Under the pieces are notes generated by a model. The model had not been told where the DNA came from. It saw nothing but the letters and a program-made list of their open reading frames with translations, and did not search any database. A stretch of DNA of 64,000 nucleotides from Mycolicibacterium malmesburyense (GTDB taxonomy: Bacteria > Actinomycetota > Actinomycetes > Mycobacteriales > Mycobacteriaceae): assembly GCF_001050015.1 (NCBI RefSeq), contig NZ_CVTB01000033.1, forward strand, positions 35,329 through 99,328, in the 5' to 3' direction. Position numbers and translations under genes: made by a program. Below are positions 58,819 to 64,000 of the stretch, piece by piece (position 1 is the stretch's first letter; each line of letters opens with the position of its first letter).

Positions 58819-59277
58819 TTGCTCAAGTTGCGGCATCTGTTGGCGGGAGCGACCGTCGCGGCGACGGCCGCGGGTATCGCACTCGTGGGCGCGGGTCAGG
58901 CGGGCGCCGTCCCCGACGTCGTCGACCGCCCGTACAAAGACGCCAAGAAGATCATCCAGCAGTACGGCGGCAACGCCGTCGTCGCGACGCGCGTCGGTAG
59001 CAGCGCCGACGAAGGCGATTGCCTGGTCACGAACGCGTGGGATGCCGCGGTGCGACGCCCCAACTCGCGCGGTCGCCCGATCGCCAACAGCGACATCATG
59101 GTGGCGCTGAACTGCAACGGCGCGGTGGCCGCGGCAGGGGTGCCGGGCAACTCCGCCATGAGCCCCGTTGGCCGCGACGCCAAGGCCGAGCAGCAACGCC
59201 AGGAGGCCAAGGCCGCGCGCGAAGCGGCCACCCAGGAGGAGCAGGAGTTGGCCGCCCCGGTGACACCGGACAACTGA
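58819..59277 (+). CDS. Secreted PASTA-like protein, paralogue 1
   Basis: A 152-residue exported protein: signal peptide to about AGA (residue 29), then VPDVVDRPYKDAKKIIQQYG, a PASTA-like first strand and helix, and a two-Cys core (GDCLVTNAWD and ALNCNG) likely forming a disulfide. The C-terminal 40 residues are a charged helix ending PVTPDN. TTG 58819 is chosen because GGAGGA stands 6 nt upstream. It is the most divergent of three tandem copies, with a longer central loop (RRPNSRGRPIANSD). Its function is unknown. Confidence 0.82.
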   Translation: MLKLRHLLAGATVAATAAGIALVGAGQAGAVPDVVDRPYKDAKKIIQQYGGNAVVATRVGSSADEGDCLVTNAWDAAVRRPNSRGRPIANSDIMVALNCNGAVAAAGVPGNSAMSPVGRDAKAEQQRQEAKAAREAATQEEQELAAPVTPDN

Positions 59278-59406
59278 GGCCCGGCGGCCTCCGCAAAACC
59301 TCGCTCAGACTGCGTCTTTCCTCCGGTGGCGGTGTATACCGAACCGCAATAGACTGCAACCCAGCGTTCACACGGCGATCATCGCTCGGACACGGAGGTT
59401 GGGGCA

Positions 59407-59832
59407 GTGCAAAAGGTCGTCTCCATCGGCTTCATGTCGGCGATGGGCGTCGCCGCGGCATCGGCGGTTCTCTTCGGATCGGGCATCGCCTCGGCCGCCC
59501 CCAGCGTCGTGGGGATGAAGTACTCCGACGCCCAGGAAGAGATCGAGAACGCCGGTGGCAAGGCGGTTGTCGCGTCTCGAGTCGGCGACAAGCTCGATCT
59601 CGGTGACTGCATCGTCACCAACATCTGGGACTCGTCCTTCCTGCGCATCAGTCAGGCCGACGAGAGTGAGATGTCCGTCGCGCTGAACTGTGCCGGCGAG
59701 TACGCGACGGCCACCAATCCCGGTGCCTCCGTGGCTAATCCGCTCGGCCGTGCGGCCAAGTCCAAGGCCGAAGAGGAAGCCGAGAACCAGGAACTGTCAG
59801 AACTGGAATCGCCCGTCACGCCGGAATATTAA
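59407..59832 (+). CDS. Secreted PASTA-like protein, paralogue 2
   Basis: A 141-residue exported protein: signal to about ASA (residue 30), then APSVVGMKYSDAQEEIENAG, a PASTA-like start, and the paired cysteines of GDCIVTNIWD and ALNCAG. The tail NPGASVANPLGRAAKSKAEE is nearly identical to paralogue 3 and ends PVTPEY. GTG 59407 has GGAGG 9 nt upstream; TAGACT at 59350-59355 is a likely -10. No catalytic motif. It probably acts in the cell envelope, as PASTA domains bind wall fragments elsewhere; that is inference. Confidence 0.85.
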   Translation: MQKVVSIGFMSAMGVAAASAVLFGSGIASAAPSVVGMKYSDAQEEIENAGGKAVVASRVGDKLDLGDCIVTNIWDSSFLRISQADESEMSVALNCAGEYATATNPGASVANPLGRAAKSKAEEEAENQELSELESPVTPEY

Positions 59833-59863
59833 CGCACTCTTCATAGTCCGCAACGGTTTTCAC

Positions 59864-59879
59864 CCGGCGTCAACGCCGG
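59864..59879. repeat. Tight hairpin between paralogues 2 and 3
   Basis: CCGGCGT-CA-ACGCCGG is a perfect 7-bp inverted repeat 32 bases past the paralogue 2 stop. With no T run, it may still end transcription, as mycobacterial hairpins often lack the U tract. Confidence 0.45.
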
Positions 59880-59989
59880 CGCATCACGTCGTTCACATCG
59901 GCCCGTGAGGGTGGCGTGGAGTCCACACCCGGGGCGGCCCGGCCACGCGTCGGCACCCGTCCTGGTAAAACCACGGAGGCGAGCGGAAT

Positions 59990-60400
59990 ATGCGAATGCG
60001 AGTGTTGGGGGTCGGCGCGGCGACGGTGTCGGCGATGGCGCTGTTCGGCACGGCGACGGCGACGGCCGCTCCAGACGTCGTGGGACAGACCTACTCCGAC
60101 GCGGTGTCGGCCATAGAGGAGGACGGCGGCACGGCGGTGGTCGCCGCCCGCGTGGGAGACAAACTCGACCAGGGCGACTGCATCGTCACCAACGCGTGGG
60201 ACGCATCGTTTCTGCGCATTGACGCCTCCGGCAGCCAGGTTCACCTCGCGCTGAACTGTGCGGGTGGTTACGCAACGGCGACGAATCCCGGTGCATCCGT
60301 TGCCAATCCGCTAGGACGAGCCGCAAAGTCCAAGGCCGAAGAAGAAGCCGAGAACCAGGAACTCGAAGAGCTCGAGGCCCCGGTCACGCCCGACGAGTAG
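59990..60400 (+). CDS. Secreted PASTA-like protein, paralogue 3
   Basis: A 136-residue exported protein: signal to about ATA (residue 26), then APDVVGQTYSDAVSAIEEDG and the cysteine pair in GDCIVTNAWD and ALNCAG. The C-terminal region repeats paralogue 2 almost residue for residue (NPGASVANPLGRAAKSKAEE, then ENQEL), ending PVTPDE, showing a recent tandem duplication. ATG 59990 has CGGAGG 12 nt upstream. It is convergent with the TetR gene, whose stop is 7 bases away. Its function is unknown. Confidence 0.85.
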   Translation: MRMRVLGVGAATVSAMALFGTATATAAPDVVGQTYSDAVSAIEEDGGTAVVAARVGDKLDQGDCIVTNAWDASFLRIDASGSQVHLALNCAGGYATATNPGASVANPLGRAAKSKAEEEAENQELEELEAPVTPDE

Positions 60401-60406
60401 GCCGGA

Positions 60407-60991
60407 CTAGTAACTCGACACGCGGCCGAGCAGCATTTCGACGCAGTAGTCGATGAAGCGTTCCCTTGTCGCGGCCAGCCTGCCGTTGAGATAGGCGGTG
60501 AACAGGGCGGTCAATGCCCCGATCAACCCGGTGGCCGTCATCGCTGCCCGGTCGGGGTCGGTGATGCGGGTGAGCTTTCGCTGTAACAGCTCGATGAAGC
60601 TGGGCATCCACTCCGCACCCGACCGCGTCAGCACCGGCTCGCTGGCCGGTGCGAGCAGCAGCACCCGGCCTCGCGTCGGATCGTCGACCATCAAGGCGAC
60701 GAATCGCTCGACGGCGTCGCGTGGGGTCTCCGCCGACGACAACGTCGTCATGGCCTTGGCGCAGACATCGTCATAAACGGCGCGAACGAATTCATCGCGA
60801 TCGGCGAAGCTTTCGTAGAAGTAGCGCTCGGTCAATCCGGCCGCGCGGCACACGGCGCGCACGGTGAGAGAAGGACCCTCGGCGGCACCGAGCAGCTCGA
60901 CGCCGGCGGCGATGAGTTCGTCGCGGCGCAGCACCTGACGGTCCTGCAGCGGCACTCCGGACCATCGGCCCCGTCTTTGACCCGAAGGCAC
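60407..60991 (-). CDS. TetR-family regulator
   Basis: A 194-residue repressor with the TetR helix-turn-helix ELIAAGVELLGAAEGPSLTV ... RAVCRAAGLTERYFYESF (residues about 25-70) and a helical ligand-binding half. GTG 60991 follows AGGAGGG by only 2 nt; a later GTG would shorten the basic N-terminus. It is divergent from the DUF2236 gene with about 70 bases between, so that gene is the likely target. It corresponds to Rv0825c/Rv0826-type pairing in M. tuberculosis. The ligand is unknown. Confidence 0.85.
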   Translation of the reverse strand: MPSGQRRGRWSGVPLQDRQVLRRDELIAAGVELLGAAEGPSLTVRAVCRAAGLTERYFYESFADRDEFVRAVYDDVCAKAMTTLSSAETPRDAVERFVALMVDDPTRGRVLLLAPASEPVLTRSGAEWMPSFIELLQRKLTRITDPDRAAMTATGLIGALTALFTAYLNGRLAATRERFIDYCVEMLLGRVSSY

Positions 60992-61060
60992 ATCCCTCCT
61001 AAGCTCGGCATGACAACGCCCGTAGTCAGAATCCTGATCCATCCGGACGGAAGTACACCA

Positions 61061-62095
61061 GTGACTCAAGATACGTCTGAACAGTGCCCTGTGTCCTGGG
61101 AGCACCGTCCGCCCGACGGGCAGGGCGGCGCGTCCCCGGTCGCGGCCGGCTGCCCGGTGACTTCCGGCGGATACGACTCGCCGCCGATACCGCTCGGACC
61201 CGACTCGCTGACCTGGAAGTACTTCGGTCAGTGGACCGGCCTGTTCCAGGGCACCTGGGCGGGCTCGATGCAGAACATGCACCCCCAGTTGGGCGCCGCC
61301 GTGAAGGACCACTCGATCTTTTTCATGGAGCGCATCCCGCGGCTGCTGCGCTCGATCTACCCCATCGGGGGCGTCGTCTTCGACGGGGACCGGGCGCCGA
61401 AGACGGGGGCGGAGGTCCGTGACTACCACATCAACATCAAGGGCGTCGACGAGCGCGACCGGCGGTACAGCGCGCTCAACCCCGACGTCTTCTATTGGGC
61501 TCACGCGACGTTCTTCAAGTCGACCCTTCTGGCGGCCGAGAAGTTCGGCGGGGGGCTGACCGAGGACCAGAAGCGCCAGCTGTTCGACGAGCACATCAGC
61601 TGGTACCGGATGTACGGGATGAGCATGCGCCCGGTACCCAAGACGTGGGAGGAGTTTCAGGAGTACTGGGATCACATGTGCCGCAACGTGCTGGAGAACA
61701 ACTGGGCGGCTCGCGAGGTGATGGACTTGTCCACGATGCCCAAGCACCCCTCGCTGGAGTGGGTCCCGGATCCGTTGTGGCGCTTGAACTTAAAGGTGAT
61801 GCAACGCTTCCTGACGTTCATGACCGTGGCGCTTTACGACCCCCCGGTTCGAGAGTTGATGGGCTACACCTGGTCGCCGCGCCAGGAGTGGTTGCACCGG
61901 CGCTTCTGCGACGTCGTCACGTTCGCCACCAGGGTGCTGCCGAAGCGGTGGCTGATGCATCCGCGCAAGCGGTCGGCGCTGGACCGCGCGACGGGCCGAC
62001 TGCCCGCCGACGCGCCCCTGGTCGAGACGCCTGCGCGCAACCTTCCACCGGTCGAATACCGCGGACAGCCGCAGTTCTATTGTCCGCAGGTCTGA
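61061..62095 (+). CDS. DUF2236 (MpaB-type oxygenase-like) protein (Rv0826-like)
   Basis: A protein of about 344 residues of the DUF2236/oxygenase MpaB family, heme-containing in studied members such as latex-clearing protein. Typical motifs are SIYPIGGVVFDGDRAPKTGAEVRDYH, NPDVFYWAHATFFKS (about residue 145) and DEHISWYRMYGMSMRPVP. There is no signal peptide. GTG 61061 is chosen as the start with a possible ACGGAAG ribosome site; ATG 61010 would add 17 residues and nearly touch the divergent TetR start. It is probably controlled by that TetR. Confidence 0.83.
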   Translation: MTQDTSEQCPVSWEHRPPDGQGGASPVAAGCPVTSGGYDSPPIPLGPDSLTWKYFGQWTGLFQGTWAGSMQNMHPQLGAAVKDHSIFFMERIPRLLRSIYPIGGVVFDGDRAPKTGAEVRDYHINIKGVDERDRRYSALNPDVFYWAHATFFKSTLLAAEKFGGGLTEDQKRQLFDEHISWYRMYGMSMRPVPKTWEEFQEYWDHMCRNVLENNWAAREVMDLSTMPKHPSLEWVPDPLWRLNLKVMQRFLTFMTVALYDPPVRELMGYTWSPRQEWLHRRFCDVVTFATRVLPKRWLMHPRKRSALDRATGRLPADAPLVETPARNLPPVEYRGQPQFYCPQV

Positions 62096-62105
62096 TTCAG
62101 CGGTA

Positions 62106-62498
62106 TCAGTAGTCCAGTTCGCGCAGCAGCGTCCGTACGCGCTGCTCTATCTCGTCTCGGATCGGGCGGACATCTTCGACGGCTTGGCCGGCCGGGTCCG
62201 GCAATTCCCAGTCCTCGTACCGCTTGCCGGGAATGAATGGGCAGGTGTCGCCACAACCCATCGTGATGACGACGTCCGCCTCCTGAACCATGTCGATGGT
62301 CCACCGCTTCGGCTGCGCGGAGGCGATGTCGATGCCTCTCTCGGCCATCGCCGCCACCGCGGACGGATTCACCTGATCCGCCGGTTCGGAGCCTGCAGAG
62401 AAGACCGACACCCGCCCGCCGGCAAGGAATTCGACGAACCCCATCGCCATCTGTGAGCGGCCCGCATTGTGGGTGCACAGGAACAGCAGGGTGGTCAT
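62106..62498 (-). CDS. arsC: Arsenate reductase (protein-tyrosine-phosphatase type)
   Basis: A 130-residue cytosolic arsenate reductase of the low-molecular-weight phosphatase family. The P-loop is LCTHNAGRSQMA (nucleophile Cys8, Arg14), and the redox pair is in MGCGDTCPFIPG (about residues 82 and 86). The general acid Asp lies in LPDPAGQ. The second and third Cys suggest the thioredoxin-linked type; mycothiol use is possible. ATG 62498 overlaps the transporter stop (ATGA). It is last of the arsR-acr3-arsC operon. Confidence 0.94.
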   Translation of the reverse strand: MTTLLFLCTHNAGRSQMAMGFVEFLAGGRVSVFSAGSEPADQVNPSAVAAMAERGIDIASAQPKRWTIDMVQEADVVITMGCGDTCPFIPGKRYEDWELPDPAGQAVEDVRPIRDEIEQRVRTLLRELDY

Positions 62499-63577
62499 CG
62501 GCCGGCCACCGGCGTCTTCTGACCGAACCTGCGGCGCAGGAACAGGGACACGTAGACGAGCGCGACGAGTACGGGAACCTCGATCAGCGGCCCGACGACA
62601 CCGGCGAGAGCCTGTCCGGATGTCGCGCCGTACGTGGCGATGGCCACGGCGATGGCGAGTTCGAAGTTGTTGCCGGCGGCGGTGAATGCCAACGTTGTGG
62701 TGCGTTCGTAACCCATGCCGAGCGCCAAGCCGAGAGCGTAACCGCCTGCCCACATGATCGTGAAGTAGGCAAGCAGCGGCAGGGCGATCCGAACGACGTC
62801 AAGGGGGCGGCCGACGATCTGGTCTCCCTGCAACGCGAACAGGACGACGATCGTGAACAGAAGTCCGTAGAGCGCCCAGGGGCCGATGCGGGGCAGGAAG
62901 GTCGTTTCGTACCAGTCCCGTCCGTTGACACGTTCACCCCAGCGGCGCGACAGAAATCCCGCCAGCAGCGGGATGCCCAGGAAGATCAGTACCGATTTGG
63001 CGATCTGCCAGGGCGACGTGTCGATTGTCGTCTGCCCCAACCCGAGCCAGCCCGGCAGGACCGACAGATAGAACCATCCGAGAGCGGCGAACATCAGGAC
63101 TTGAAACACCGAATTGAGCGCCACGAGAACGGCGGCGGCCTCTCGATCCCCACAAGCCAGGTCGTTCCAGATGATGACCATCGCGATACAGCGCGCCAGA
63201 CCGACGATGATCAGGCCGGTGCGATACTCGGGCAGATCCGGCAGTAGCAACCAGGCCAGCGCGAACATGAGGGCGGGACCGAGGAGCCAGTTGAGCACCA
63301 ACGAGGTGACCAGAAGTTTGCGATCGCCCGTTACGGTGCCGAGTCGGTCGTAGCGGACCTTGGCCAGCACCGGATACATCATGATCAGTAGCCCGAGTGC
63401 GATCGGGATCGAAATGCCGTCGACTTGACCAGAATTGAGCACGGTCGTTGCGCCTGGCACCAGATGACCGACGAGCAAGCCGACGACCATCGCGATGCCG
63501 ATCCATACCGGCAGCAGACGATCCAATGGTGAAAGCTTGTCCACCACGGCGGTGTCGCGGACGGCGGGTGGGCTCAT
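62495..63577 (-). CDS. acr3: ACR3-family arsenite efflux pump
   Basis: A 360-residue membrane transporter with ten helices that exports arsenite. ACR3 hallmarks are present: GLARCIAMVIIWNDLACGD (conserved Cys in helix 4, about residue 130) and TAAGNNFELAIAVAIA (helix 9, catalytic Glu, about 300). RYDRLGTV precedes helix 3. ATG 63577 overlaps the arsR stop (ATGA) and the stop overlaps arsC (ATGA), a fully coupled operon. It is distinct from ArsB. Confidence 0.95.
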   Translation of the reverse strand: MSPPAVRDTAVVDKLSPLDRLLPVWIGIAMVVGLLVGHLVPGATTVLNSGQVDGISIPIALGLLIMMYPVLAKVRYDRLGTVTGDRKLLVTSLVLNWLLGPALMFALAWLLLPDLPEYRTGLIIVGLARCIAMVIIWNDLACGDREAAAVLVALNSVFQVLMFAALGWFYLSVLPGWLGLGQTTIDTSPWQIAKSVLIFLGIPLLAGFLSRRWGERVNGRDWYETTFLPRIGPWALYGLLFTIVVLFALQGDQIVGRPLDVVRIALPLLAYFTIMWAGGYALGLALGMGYERTTTLAFTAAGNNFELAIAVAIATYGATSGQALAGVVGPLIEVPVLVALVYVSLFLRRRFGQKTPVAGR

Positions 63578-63930
63578 TCTGCCGCCCCCACGGTTTGGTC
63601 GACGTTCAGAACCGACGCGAGGACGCGCAGTGTTTCAGGGATCACCGAGTAGTAGACCCATGACGCGCGCCGCTCCGATGCCAGCAGGCCGGCGTCTCTG
63701 AGGACCTTGAGGTGGTGGGAGATCGTGGGCTGGGTGACGTCGAAGTCCGTGGAGATGTCGCAGACGCAGGCCTCTCCGCCGGCGTGACTGGCAATCGAGC
63801 TGAAGAGTCGTAGACGCACCGGATCGGACAGGGCCTTGAATTTGGCAGCGACGTCGGCCGCGGCCGCGGCAGACAACTGCTCGCGGACCATGGGGGCGTA
63901 GTCGCAGCCGGTCGGACCTGGTTTAGACAT
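63574..63930 (-). CDS. arsR: ArsR-type arsenic-responsive repressor
   Basis: A 118-residue SmtB/ArsR winged-helix repressor. The arsenic-binding pair is ACVCDI (Cys55 and Cys57 in helix 3), with a further N-terminal Cys9 that could complete a three-thiolate site. The recognition helix is VTQPTISHHLKVLRDAGLL. ATG 63930 is the start. Upstream on this strand is a 7-bp inverted repeat (63934-63953), its likely operator. The operon order arsR-acr3-arsC is tightly overlapped. Confidence 0.95.
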   Translation of the reverse strand: MSKPGPTGCDYAPMVREQLSAAAAADVAAKFKALSDPVRLRLFSSIASHAGGEACVCDISTDFDVTQPTISHHLKVLRDAGLLASERRASWVYYSVIPETLRVLASVLNVDQTVGAAE

Positions 63931-63933
63931 TCA

Positions 63934-63953
63934 TCGATATTGACGGATATCGA
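63934..63953 (-). promoter_or_regulatory. ArsR operator
   Basis: TCGATAT (63934-63940) and ATATCGA (63947-63953) are perfect inverses with a 6-nt spacer, ending 4 bases before the arsR ATG. This is the usual form of an ArsR/SmtB site. Confidence 0.6.
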
Positions 63954-64000
63954 ATCCAGGCGCAAGTTCACGCGCTCGGCGCAAGGCAATCGATCCGCTC

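Overview
The window is high-GC actinobacterial DNA, almost certainly from a rapidly growing Mycobacterium (Mycolicibacterium). Gene content and order follow the M. tuberculosis Rv0772-Rv0827 block (purD, purB-cyp126, purC-ptrB, purSQ, encapsulin/DyP, pepC, purL, purF, purM, pabC, sulfurtransferase, glnR, mshD, phoY2, LCP protein, dus, desA1). It carries mycobacteria-specific functions: mycothiol (mshD), lipomannan (lmeA) and mycolate desaturation (desA1). No tRNA, rRNA, CRISPR array, insertion sequence or prophage was seen; the window is ordinary chromosome. Layout: 1-1614 holds a truncated cytochrome P450 and a DoxX-like protein. 1682-14802 holds purD, an esterase, a TetR regulator, an amino-acid permease, purB-cyp126, a DUF1707 protein, a DUF559 nuclease, purC and oligopeptidase B. 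14761-20182 holds a DoxX/TetR divergon, glutathione peroxidase, a deacetylase-like protein, an FAD dehydrogenase, a metallo-hydrolase and a secreted protein. 20218-32526 holds purSQ, the encapsulin nanocompartment, aminopeptidase, antiporter and purL with three coupled membrane/SDR genes. 32530-41995 holds an orphan MceA protein, a sterol-carrier-like protein, purF, purM, DUF3073, YgfZ and pabC. 42000-47453 holds a candidate structured leader or small RNA, a solute-binding protein, and a sulfur/redox cluster behind a polycysteine leader peptide. 47615-54025 holds glnR-mshD and pstSCAB-phoY2. 54120-63930 holds an LCP ligase, dus-desA1, three tandem secreted PASTA-like paralogues, a TetR/DUF2236 pair and an arsenic operon. 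Working together: the purine genes (purD, B, C, S, Q, L, F, M) encode nearly all of IMP synthesis but lie in separate transcription units. Six of these have a TANNNT box 6-8 nt before the start codon and no Shine-Dalgarno, the signature of leaderless mRNAs. The phosphate genes share an 11-nt-spaced GTTCAC direct repeat upstream of both pstS and phoY2. The sulfurtransferase genes sit behind a cysteine-rich attenuator peptide. The DyP peroxidase ends in the encapsulin targeting peptide. Points of interest beyond known synteny are a leader/small-RNA locus at 42019-42241, a family of matched long inverted repeats (11097-11149, 44268-44324), a secreted cupin with an apparent in-frame deletion of its metal-binding core, an uORF ahead of the permease, and the three PASTA-like paralogues.
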